A DNA stretch of 64,000 bases from Chiua virens (taxonomy: Eukaryota > Basidiomycota > Agaricomycetes > Boletales > Boletaceae). Positions within the stretch are counted from its first letter, which is position 1, and each line of letters starts with the position of its first letter. The DNA is taken from NCBI GenBank assembly GCA_019787685.1, contig JAHNUO010000058.1, positions 1-64,000 on the forward strand, read 5' to 3'. The notes under the pieces were generated by a model. It did no database searches. It worked only from the letters and a program-made list of their open reading frames with translations, and was not told the origin of the DNA. Made by a program: the position numbers and the translations under genes. Shown here piece by piece: positions 1-9,675 of the stretch.

Positions 1-1838
1 GGGGTGTCGAAAGGGGAAATCGGCCCAATATCATGATGGCGACGGCGGAGTTCACAGTGTTGCATGCACCTTGGCGAGGTTATCAATGGCGAGTTCCGTT
101 CGTCCGAGGAAAAAGGAGTTCATAACGTGGAGTAGGGGGAAGCTGCGAGAGATGCGATCCACTAATATCGACGAGTCTATGATAAGTACCTTGATGAGTA
201 GATACCCGAAGTGAAATGCAGAAACGGGAGACGCGATACCCCAAGTTTGGGTCCGGTTCGTATGTTAAACCCACCATTTACCGCGGAGCGTCGACCATCG
301 GAGACTATCGGGAAGAAAGAGCTCATTGTTATTCAGTCCAACACTACCGTCGCTACATCTTGACATGAATCGCATGGCCGTGGAAGTACGTGAGAAAAAA
401 TCCGACGTACATACGCGTTGCTCCTGGGATCGTTTCTTTACTTAAAACCCTTCGCGGGTCGCGAGGCGACAGACATACGTGGTAAACGGCGGAAATGTAC
501 CGGCGGAAATTCTAATGCCAAATTGTTTGAAGGGTCTGCAAGCTGGAAGTATGGAAGATTGACATTGAACCGATCTTCTGGACTAGCACAAGCTTTGCTT
601 CAGAACCCAAAGTGGACGACGCGTTCCCGGGCCCTATCGATAGGTAAATGCGGAAGAACAATCGTGAAACTCAGCCTGATGTTGAATGGGGTACATGCAT
701 CTCCGACGAGGATCGTGAATAGCCATCAGAATGTGCTTGGCCGAAAACCATATGATCTTTCATTTCGCCTGCTGATGGCGTTATACGTGAACGCAAGAAT
801 CTGCCTATACGTTGAGACAAGTGGATAACCAATTTATACCGCTCACGCCTCAGTATGTATACGGGTCGAAGCTTCGGGAAATGTCGTGTGGTTCAAGTGT
901 TTGAAACCATGTGGACTGAAGATCGACGATACTTTAAATCTTGATAAACGTATACTGGTAAAACTATGAGAACGAAATAACATGGAACTTTGGGGGATTC
1001 GGCGTGCCAGTGAGTACAGCACCTAGTATGGCTCAATTACCCGGATGTCGGACCACATAAAACAAACGACCTTACGCTGTCCACCCACACGACACGCAGA
1101 CGCTGCCCCCTTGTTCGAGTCGGACGCGCTGCCAATGTCGTTCTAGTGATCCGGCGGGTCAAGACGGTCGCAATCGAGGTGTGACGACGTCGACAAACTT
1201 CGTTCCATCGAACGGCGTACGGCTGCTTTTTGAATGGTCAAAGACTTGGATGTGAATCTGTACGTGAGACATCGGACATGGGGCGAGAGAGAAGTGGAGG
1301 CATCGGATCACTGAAAATTCGACAACTTGAAGTATCTCGGTCATTTCAGGTCTGCGCTGGTAGCGGATGTGCGCTACGCGTGGTCCTGGATCGTTGGGAA
1401 GAAAAAGTGACTGGCGTGGCAGATTCGCAGTGTATAGAATGACCATCGATCGTCCCCAGGGGGTGTGTTGGACTGGAGAGTAACATCGACAGCTCGATCA
1501 TCTTCCGATTCGCCGCACAGCACGGCAGTCACTGCGGAAATAGTCATCGAGTGCCTCTACGATGAGCCTGCGCATCATGATGATCCACACGCTTGCTGAC
1601 GGCGCAGTCTATTGATCACTCAAAAAGGTCATCAATGGTGTCCACCTCGAGTTTTGTGAGAATGTATACCATGACCAACCCCAGACGGAAGTGGAGTGCG
1701 GGTGAATAGTGCTTTGACCCCACCATCATTCCATGTTGGATGGTGGTGGACAGGTGCAAAGCAACTGATATCCAAGTCTGGAGAGATGCAGCATAGATGA
1801 GTGTACTGTGTGTAGGCCAACAATAGTAATTGGAATGT
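1..1838. other. No recognised gene; unique-looking flank
   Basis: Mixed-composition DNA that still contains many CpG dinucleotides, unlike the repeats further right. It has only short open frames on both strands, the longest about 136 codons at 418-828 with a TTG start and no recognisable domain. I see no splice-linked coding pattern, repeat or RNA gene. The outer retrotransposon begins after the target duplication GAAAC at 1839-1843. Confidence 0.5.
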
Positions 1839-1843
1839 GAAAC

Positions 1844-2149
1844 TGTGAGGAAACTAATAAGGACTGTCTCAATATCAGAAGCAAAGTGCTTAAGATTTCA
1901 AGACTAAGGAAACAATACAGGAAACTATACTACTTATATACTGTACTCGAAGTGAGCACGGACCAACCTAATATAACAGGAATTCCTATAGAAAGGAATT
2001 ATTGGAGAAGGGGAATGTTAAGGGTATGATGACAGTATGTTGCAATTGTTCGTGAGTGTTCTATACTATTCTACGGAATATATAAGCAATGACGTGACTC
2101 TGTTCTCGAGGGATTAGGGTATTCGGGATATGAAATTCTGGTTCTGACA
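1844..2149 (-). repeat. 3' LTR of the outer retrotransposon
   Basis: A 306-bp LTR with TG...CA ends, near-identical by eye to the copy at 16165-16455 plus 18043-18057. On its right, the internal sequence read on the minus strand ends in a polypurine run (complement of 2150-2160), as expected directly upstream of a 3' LTR. Confidence 0.9.
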
Positions 2150-2343
2150 TTATCCCCCTTCTGAGACGAAGTGTCCTCGCAAGTCGGGAATTTGAAGAAA
2201 GAAGAGTCATATTTGTTATACTAGATTTTCCTGAATTCTTTAAACTCAGGATCATTGAACATAGGGGAAGGAGTGGGGAGCGGCACATTCTGACAGATGG
2301 GACAATCACATGGGGCATTGGTTTCCATGGATTGGGAGATGTG
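2150..2343 (-). pseudogene. 3' end of outer pol and polypurine tract
   Basis: The distal end of the outer element's polymerase frame, cut off from the rest by the inner retrotransposon. Read on the minus strand across the AATGT duplication, the frame leaving the chromodomain-like segment at 9676 continues here for about 43 codons to a TAG, including a Cys/Pro-rich stretch (PCDCPICQ). The segment ends in AGAAGGGGGATAA abutting the 3' LTR, a polypurine tract for plus-strand priming. Confidence 0.7.
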
Positions 2344-2348
2344 AATGT

Positions 2349-2780
2349 TGAAACAACCTAGAACAAGACTAGACTGTTAAAGTGTAGTGGATGAAGTGAG
2401 AGGGGGTTCAGTCCAGTGAAGAGGCAAAAACTCCAAGAAAACTTTGTTAGAGCTCTCTGGCTGTCATTCATGGGGTTTATATACTACATGGATATCGGAG
2501 TTCTAATCTGAGTATGAACTACATAGATAAGCATACTGTATCCTATTGGATGATAAGGTGTGAATCGATATGAGTCATAGATAAGAGCATAGCCTTGCAC
2601 TGCCGATGATGAGTCAGTGATAAGGGAAATGAAAAGATAAGAGGCATGTGTTGATGGATGCTGTGTTATTGTGGCAGCCAATCGGATATGATCCTTTGGA
2701 CAGCCTTGACATGAGGCGTGTATGTTTAGAATAGATTGAAAGTTGGAGTTGAGAAGTGAGGAAAAGTTGGTATCGTAACA
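2349..2780 (-). repeat. 3' LTR of the inner retrotransposon
   Basis: 432 bp. On the plus strand it starts TGAAACAACC and ends GTATCGTAACA. On the minus strand it carries the TATA-like box and predicted transcript start seen in the 5' LTR. Minus-strand AGAAGGGGGATAG (complement of 2781-2793) precedes it as polypurine tract. Confidence 0.93.
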
Positions 2781-5466
2781 CTATCCCCCTTCTGTTGATC
2801 AAGCTCTGAATGATCTATTTCATAATTGAGACTATGGAGACGATCCTCATCTTCGCTTTTTGTTTTATCGTCATAAGAGCGGAACATAGAGTTGAATTTG
2901 GTTTGTGTGACTTTTAATTTCCTTGGGGCATCTGGATGTGCTTCGTGGAAATCAGAAATGAGATCCGGAGCATTTTTCAGATTCTTTAGCGGTTCCCAGG
3001 TTCTTTCGTCATCATCATATCCTTTCCAGTGTATGAGATATTCTAAGCGGTGTCCCTTCATTCGGGAATCGACAATGTAGTCTGCTTCAAATTCTTCTTC
3101 TCGGTCATCTTCTATTACGACAGGTCGTGGTTTATAAACCGGCTGTTCGGGGAGGTGTTCTTTACAAGGTTTGACCTGAGAAATATTTACAACTGGGTGT
3201 ATTCACATAGTGCGTGGGAGTCGAAGCTTTAAAGCATTCGGACCGTGCATGGATATTATGTCATATGGTCCAATCCATTTGTCTGTGAATTTTGGGTGTT
3301 GCTTTATTTTTAGATTTGCTGTAGAGAGCCAGACCTTATCGCCAATGGCATAGGATGGTGGTTCTGATCTCGATCTATCGGCAATGTTTTTCATGTTTTC
3401 CGCGGCTTTGTCTATATTAGACTTGGTTTGTTCTAGAACTTCGGAGAAATCCGTAATGTAGTTCTGAGCAGCCGGGTTTTTCATGGTATGTGGCATAATT
3501 CCCATCCTAGGGACGTAGGAACGTGTGACTTCGAATGGTGAGAATTTAGTGGCAGCGTGTTTCTTGCTGTTGTATGAGAATTGTGCGAGAGGGAGCCAGT
3601 CGACCCATGTGTTATCTTTCTCTGCACAGAACATGCAAAGGTACTGTTGCACTTCTCTATTCATTCATTCAGATTGTCCGTCCGTTTGTGGGTGATGTGC
3701 GGTGCTTAATTTGGGTGTTATTTTTAACCCTGAACATATATCTTTCATAAGTTGGGAAGCGAATTGTGGTCCTCTATCAGATATAATGGTTTTAGGGAGG
3801 CCATGATGTTTCCATATGTGTGAGAGATATAGTTTAGCGAGATCCATAGATGAACACGTTTTGTGGCAGGGAATGAATTCGACTTCTTTCGAGAAGCGAT
3901 CTACTACCGTGAGAATGGAATCATAGGAGTGTGAAAGTGGGAGATCTGTAATGAAATCTGCTGAGATATCTTCCCATGGTAATGACGGTGTTTCTAAAGG
4001 TTGCAGGAGTCCTGCTGTTTTCTGATTAGAACACTTGAAACGAGCGCATCTTTCACAGTGTGAGACATAATTTTTGACTTCTTCGTTCATTCGAGGCCAA
4101 ATGTAAGTTCGTGAGAGAAGTTCTAAAGTTTTGTCATAACCGGGATGTCCTGCTTCCGGTGTGTCATGAAACATAGTTATGCATTTCGTTCGTAAAAGAT
4201 CGGGAATGAAGATCCTATCCCCCTTTCTAAGGAAGGCGTCCTCGACTTTATATCCGATAGATAATAGGTGTTTCATGGCATTTGGTGATAGTTTCATAGT
4301 TTCATGTTGTACATCAGATAAGAATTGATCACCATTATAGAGGAGAGTGATGGCTGATCTGATCTTAGATGGATCCATGAGAAGGATTCCTTTGTTATCA
4401 TCTTCGATTCTGATCATGTGATCTTCTCATCTGCTTAGAGCATCTGCTTTTCCCATAGTGACTCCAGCCTTGTGGTGCCAAGTGAAGTTAAAGCGTGAGA
4501 GATATTGAGCCCATCTCGCTTGTCTTCGGTTAAGATCTTGGCGTGTCATAAACCATGTAAGGTTCTGGTGGTCGTTCCATATTTCAAATTCGTGTTTTGC
4601 ACCCTCAAGGTAGTGGCGCCATAGTTCTAGAGAGCGGATAACCGAGAGCATTTCTTTGTCGGCTATTGGGTAATTCCGTTCTTCTGGGGTCATAGAGTGG
4701 CTATTGTAAGCGACTGGGTGCCAGAGTCCTTTTTTTCTAAAGATAGAACTGCTCCTGTAGCGAAATCCGATGAATCACATTCTAGGCGATATTTGGCATT
4801 CTGATCCGGATAAGCTAGAATAGGGGCTGTCGTAAAAGCCTTTTTAAGCATAGTGAGTGCTTCGTCACAAGCGAAGGTCCATTCAAATTTTTGATCCTTT
4901 TTAGTAAGGTCATGTAAAGGTCGTGCTATTTTTCCATAATCTTTAATGAATCTGCAATAGAAGTTGGCAAGTCCAAGGAAACTTCTGATGTGTTTGACTG
5001 AGGTGGGAGTTGGCCATTCGGCTACTGCTTTGGTCTTTTCGTTATCCATTTTTATTCCATCAGTTCCCACGATCATTCCGAGGAAGTCCACTTCTTTTAT
5101 GCGAAAGAAGCATTTTTCTGGTTTTACGTATAGATCGTTCTCTTCGAGGCGTTTAAGCACTTCGAGTACAATTTTGTCATGAGTTTCATAATCGTCGGTG
5201 TCTGTAAAGATCATAAGATCATTGATGTAGACGACAACGACGCCATTCATATCGGCAAAGATTTCGTTCATCATGGTTTGAAATGTTGCTGGTGAGTTAC
5301 ATAATCCAAAGTACATGACGATGGGTTCAAAAGAACCTCGGTGGCAGACAAATGCTGCTTTCCATTCATTGCCCTCTTTGATGCATACGTTATTGTATCC
5401 CCATCGGAGATCCATTTTCGTAAAAAGCTTAGCGTCTTTTAATTTATCCACAAGCTGCGAAATAAG

Positions 5467-5899
5467 TGTTACAATACCAACTTTTCCTCACTTCTCAACT
5501 CCAATATTCAATCGATTCTAAACATAAAACGCCTCATGTCAAGGCTGTCCAAAGGATCATATCCGATTGGCTGCCACAATAACACAGCATCCATCAACAC
5601 ATGCCTCTTATCTTTTCATTTCCCTTATCACTGACTCATCATCGGCAGTGCAAGGCTATGCTCTTATCTATGACTCATACCGATTCACACCTTATCATCC
5701 AATAGGATACACTATGCTTATCTACGTAGTTCATACTCAGATTAGAACTCCGATATCCATGTAGTATATAAACCCCATGAATGACAGCCAGAGAGCTCTA
5801 ACAAAGTTTTCTTGGAGTTTTTGCCTCTTCACTGGACTGAACCCCCTCTCACTTCATCCACTACACTTTAACAATCTAGCTTTGTTCTAGGTTGTTTCA
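5467..5899 (+). repeat. Solo LTR inserted in inner pol, opposite orientation
   Basis: A 433-bp copy of the inner family's LTR in reverse orientation to its host, starting TGTTACAATACC and ending TTGTTTCA, flanked by ATAAG (5462-5466 and 5900-5904). It splits the RT between the NNYPLPLI motif and the LVDKLKDAKLF motif. No internal retroelement sequence accompanies it, so it is the remnant of LTR-LTR recombination after the inner element had already integrated. Confidence 0.93.
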
Positions 5900-7004
5900 A
5901 TAAGCGGCAAGGGGTAGTTATTTTTGCTTGTATGTTCGTTTAGGTATCGGTAATCCTGAACCATATGTTTCTTTCCATCTTTCTTAGGGACAAAGAAGAC
6001 CGGAGATGTTTGTTCTGATTTAGAGGGTCTGATGTAACCTTTCTTTAGTTGGTCATCAATAAATGTGGAAACCTCCTCTTGTTCTGTGACAGAGAGGGGT
6101 ATTAAGCGACCCTTCTTCGGAACAAATGTTTCTTTTAGGTCAATGCTGTGATCCCATGGTTTTCGTAATGGTATCCTTTCGGACTCCGTCTTTCCAAATA
6201 CTTTAGCATATTTTAAATATTCTCGTGGGACCATCTCTTCAAGAGTGCGTTCCTTAGGAGGAGAAGGTGGAGTTTCCATGTTTGTGGTAAAAATACGAGA
6301 TTCTGCGATAGAGTTTGCATATTTAAGTTCTTCTGCGATAATGGAATCCAAGAAATCGTCTTCTTCTTGAGAATGACATGACTCCGGGCATCTCCGCATT
6401 ACAACCGATCCAGTGGACCAATCTATATGGGGATTGTGGTGCTTTAACCATGTATATCCGAGGATAAGGTCGTTCTTTCCAAGGTTGGTAATTTTGGCAT
6501 CCACTATTTCCCTGTGTCCTTTGTAATCAATCAGGATCTGTGTGGCGTGAGTAATAGCGCCTGCTTGATTTTTGGTTCCATTGACATTGAAGACTTGAAT
6601 GGCATGAGGCAGCGTGTGAGTGGGAAGTTTGTGCTTAGCGACGTAATCCTCGTGTATGAAGATCGCATTAGCTCCACTATCTAGAAGCGCTTTTGCTCCA
6701 ACATAACCAATTTGGTTTACTGGGGATACCAAAATTGGTAATACTATTTCTTTTTCTACCGATGTAGATCTAATGAAAGACCCATCGGGGATTTGTTTTG
6801 GGACAGAATTAAGCATGGAACTATCGTGTCCGCCATGCTCCACAGAGACGCTGTCAACGCTTTCGTTTTCTGTTGTTTTTGATGAGTTAGGCAGTTTATC
6901 CTCTTGCTGGGGAGGTTTTTCGGAATAAGCGAAATCAAACTTTAAAGACACGGTGTTTTCATAATATTTAGGAAGGGTAGTGCGAATGTGAGATCCCAGT
7001 TTAC

Positions 7005-8176
7005 TCAGTTCGCCTTGCCTTTTCCCTTCTTTTCGGTTTCGTATTTGTCATAGTAAAATGCCTGTACTTCTTCAGGAGTCATTCCGCAGATGGCCGCAAA
7101 AGGGTCCTTATCCGGGACTGAAGAAGTGGAAGTCTTAGGGGTTTCCTTTTGAGATGTGGATCTCGCTTTACGAGTTTTGCCACATGAGGCTTTATGGTTG
7201 CCGGCGTAGAATTTGCATTCTGGGCACTGCACTTTGGGTTTAGGGCATTCTCTTGGGATATGTCCCTTTCTCCGCAGTTGAAGCATTTGTTGTTAGGGTT
7301 GACCTTCTTTTGGCCAAATGCCCTTACTTCTTTGCCGGTGAACCAGCCATCTTCGTCTTGTTCGTATGTCACAGCCCCTATGTCCATTGCATTGGGGTCC
7401 TTCTGTTTCCAGTTCCTTTCTCCTCGGACGTAATTGATTGACTCGAAGGAGTTACCTGCCGTGCGAATTGCAGCGAGGTATTTGGTGACTGCTTGGTTGC
7501 GGTCGGGAATGAAGGAGGGGTGTGACGAGTTTGTATAGATCGGATCATTCAGATCTTGCCGTTGTCCATCCTTGAAGATTTGGAATATTATGCTTCTGGC
7601 GGTATTTGTTTCCAGAAGCCTTATGGCATGTGTGGGATCGATCTGGGCTTGTTGCCACAGGTTTTCCCATCGGACTATGAAGTCTTCGACCCTCATGTTA
7701 CCCTGTTTCAGGTTTTCCAATTGGGTACGAGCCCAGTCCACTTTATTGTTCTGTCGGAACATTCCTTCTATGTCCACGACTAGTTGTGCCCATGTGAGTT
7801 TAGAACCTTGAGCTAATCTTGTCTCGGCGAATTGCGAGCTTTTCACTCCTTTGAGACGTGAGAGTACGGCGAGTACCGCATGGTGTGAGTCAGGGGCGAT
7901 AGCCCTCTGATTGATGTCGAGCCATCCTTTCATCTTAGCCCACCATTCTTCGAATTTGGTTTGATCTCCGTCATAGAGACCGGGGTCTGCGAATATTTCG
8001 ACTTTGGATGAGGTGGCAGCTGGTGCGGTTGCTCCAGTGTTTATTTTGTTCTCTAACGTTGCGACTACATTTGTCAATTCTTGGACCAGCCAAGCCGAGG
8101 CCGTGAGACGATCTCCATCATTCAACGATTGGTTGTTTAGATCCTTGAGGGCGGTGGCGTAGGTGTATCCTGACAT
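7005..8176 (-). pseudogene. gag: Inner element gag with zinc knuckle
   Basis: Capsid-like gag starting at ATG 8176 (context AAC-ATG, A at -3) and ending at TGA 7005-7007. It has the fungal Ty3 gag pattern (FEEWWAKMKGWLD near residue 90), then a CCHC zinc knuckle (CFNCG...GHIPREC) and a second Cys/His cluster (CPECKF, then HKASC). A single missing base in the knuckle codon run near 7264-7270 shifts the frame, so the copy is broken there. The last codons contain a slippery heptamer (7020-7026) for the switch into pol. The upstream reading frame ends TAA two bases before this ATG. Confidence 0.85.
7020..7026 (-). promoter_or_regulatory. Candidate -1 frameshift site between gag and pol
   Basis: Minus-strand heptamer G-GGA-AAA in gag phase (X XXY YYZ), four codons before the gag stop. 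Slipping by -1 enters exactly the frame that stays open into protease and RT. The phase was checked codon by codon. A downstream RNA structure was not computed. Confidence 0.7.
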
Positions 8177-8178
8177 GT

Positions 8179-8448
8179 TTAGTTATCGGTTTGGTTATCC
8201 CAATCGCCTGCGTTTACTGGTGCGTTCCAAGGACCGGCGGTGTTGTTAATAACGGGGGGTGCCTGGTACTGGAAGTCTTGCTGTTCGTAGGGGGCGTAAA
8301 GGGCAAAGATGACTGTGTATTCGTTGAATTGGATCCTGAAGTTCAAGGATCTTTGGTAGTCGATAAGGTTTTTCGAAACTTGGTAGAATACGAAAAGAAC
8401 TGTGAGGAAAATTACAAAGATTGCTGCAAAAATGAAGTATGCTAGCAT
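8179..8448 (-). CDS. Leader ORF2 of inner element, small membrane protein
   Basis: An 89-residue frame with ATG at 8448 and TAA at 8179-8181, two bases before the gag ATG. Residues 3-24 are strongly hydrophobic (AYFIFAAIFVIFLTVLFVFY), a single membrane-spanning segment or signal anchor. The rest is polar and rich in Q, N and P. The start directly abuts the stop of the frame upstream (TAG-ATG) and has a weak context (T at -3), which would let scanning ribosomes continue to gag. It has no internal Met. It resembles no Ty3 gag-pol domain I know; its function is unknown, and a membrane-targeting or particle-related role is only inference. Confidence 0.6.
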   Translation of the reverse strand: MLAYFIFAAIFVIFLTVLFVFYQVSKNLIDYQRSLNFRIQFNEYTVIFALYAPYEQQDFQYQAPPVINNTAGPWNAPVNAGDWDNQTDN

Positions 8449-9252
8449 CTATTGGTTGTATCTCCTAGGGGTTCTAAGGGTGTTTCGAGGTCTAAAGTAT
8501 GGACGCTCGATGTTATCGTATTGTGAGTAAGGGCGAATCCGGGAAGGTACTAGGTTAGCTTTGTAGCGCCTAAGTATTCTTTTCCTTTCTAACTCCGTTC
8601 GCGCGTTTCTCCTTTCAATCTCTCTGGGTGGGAGCCAGTCGTTTGGATCTCCAAAGCTTTCCTCAGAGGGCTCTCTTAATGGAGCAGGAGGGAATGGGGA
8701 TGGTTCTCTTTTGGGAATGGGAGCGGGGAAATATTCGCACTTTGGTTCCTCAGATGGATACCGTAATTCCGGGCTGTCAGACCGGGTTGACTCTCTTTCA
8801 CTAGAGTAGTCTGGGAGCGACGAGTTGTCTCCTAAGAAGTGGCCTAGTAAGGCGTGAAAAATCTCTGTGTCTGTCCTGTCCTTGGGATCGAGATCCTCTA
8901 AGGCAACTACCTCGGCGAGATAGGCGGCGTCAAGTACGTAGGGTTCTTCCTTTATATCAGGGAAGGCCTCGTTGGCGGCGGCGACAATGGAGAGAGGGAG
9001 GGATGTCACTATTTTTTTTGTGGTCTCAGTAAAGAGGACAATATCAGCGACGAGCGCGCTATCGACTTCTGTGCTATATGGACCTTTGGTCTCGAGCGGC
9101 TTTCGAAGAGGATAAAATCTTCCGTTCAAAGGGTTGCGACTTACTCTGTGCGCTTGTTCCTCTTGTTTAGTGGTAAGACGGCTACGACGAGGTTGAGGGA
9201 CTTGACAGTAGTATCGACGGCGAAGAAAGCAACAAAGTTCTAATGAAACAAC
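8449..9252 (-). CDS. Leader ORF1 of inner element, open but without any ATG
   Basis: A frame open for about 267 codons from just inside the 5' LTR (after a TAG at 9253-9255) to TAG 8449-8451. The encoded sequence looks protein-like: an acidic, Leu/Ala-rich first part, a Ser/Glu/Pro-rich middle (PKREPSPFPPAPLREPSEES) and a basic Arg/Tyr-rich tail. No ATG occurs in any frame of the sense strand between the predicted transcript start (9343) and 8449. If translated, it must start at a non-AUG codon or from an upstream splice. A GTAAGT donor-like sequence lies near 9145. Function unknown; it could also be a constrained non-coding leader that happens to be open. Confidence 0.45.
   Translation of the reverse strand, partial: VVSLELCCFLRRRYYCQVPQPRRSRLTTKQEEQAHRVSRNPLNGRFYPLRKPLETKGPYSTEVDSALVADIVLFTETTKKIVTSLPLSIVAAANEAFPDIKEEPYVLDAAYLAEVVALEDLDPKDRTDTEIFHALLGHFLGDNSSLPDYSSERESTRSDSPELRYPSEEPKCEYFPAPIPKREPSPFPPAPLREPSEESFGDPNDWLPPREIERRNARTELERKRILRRYKANLVPSRIRPYSQYDNIERPYFRPRNTLRTPRRYNQ
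9231..9241 (-). other. Self-priming primer-binding site, inner element
   Basis: Two bases after the 5' LTR, the minus strand reads AGAACTTTGTT. This is the exact reverse complement of AACAAAGTTCT in the same LTR (9333-9343), placed where transcription should begin, 35 nt from the TATA box. This is the Tf1/sushi arrangement in which the mRNA 5' end primes reverse transcription. Confidence 0.8.
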
Positions 9253-9675
9253 CTAGAACAAGACTAGACTGTTAAAGTGTAGTGGATGAAGTGAGAGGGG
9301 GTTCAGTCCAGTGAAGAGGCGAAAACTCCAAGAGAACTTTGTTAGAGCTCTCTGGCTGTCATTCATGGGGTTTATATACTACATGGATATCGGAGTTCTA
9401 ATCTGAGTATGAACTACGTAGATAAGCATACTGTATCCTATTGGATGATAAGGTGTGAATCGATATGAGTCATAGATAAGAGCATAGCCTTGCACTGCCG
9501 ATGATGAGTCAGTGATAAGGGAAATGAAAAGATAAGAGGCATGTGTTGATGGATGCTGTGTTATTGTGGCAGCCAATCGGATATGATCCTTTGGACAGCC
9601 TTGACATGAGGCGTGTATGTTTAGAATAGATTGAAAGTTGGAGTTGAGAAGTGAGGAAAAGTTGGTATCATAACA
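9244..9675 (-). repeat. 5' LTR of the inner retrotransposon
   Basis: 432 bp, TG...CA on the plus strand, followed by the AATGT duplication. The minus strand contains TATATAAA (9371-9378) and the predicted start at 9343. The stretch from there to the LTR end is free of ATG. Confidence 0.93.
9371..9378 (-). promoter_or_regulatory. TATA box of the inner element's 5' LTR
   Basis: Minus-strand TATATAAA, 35 nt upstream of the A (9343) that would be base 1 of the self-priming sequence. The spacing and the complementarity to the primer site support each other. Confidence 0.65.

Larger units (their letters stand above)
2726..7026 (-). pseudogene. pol: Inner element pol: protease-RT-RNaseH-integrase-chromodomain
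   Basis: Polyprotein gene of the inner element, read in the -1 frame relative to gag. Order: aspartic protease (LLDSGAN, near 6690), reverse transcriptase (5.2-6.1 kb and 4.9-5.4 kb, interrupted by a solo LTR), RNase H (4.4-4.8 kb), integrase with HHCC finger (HPGYDK...CERC) and DDE core (ADFITD, ISDRGPQFAS, DGQSE), then a chromodomain (YLIHWKGYDDDERTWEP) that runs into the LTR. Breaks: TGA stops at 3203-3205, 3665-3667 and 4427-4429, a one-base deletion in an A run near 4735, and the 5467-5899 insertion. The RT catalytic box reads YIND instead of Y-x-D-D, so the enzyme would be inactive even without the breaks. Confidence 0.9.
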
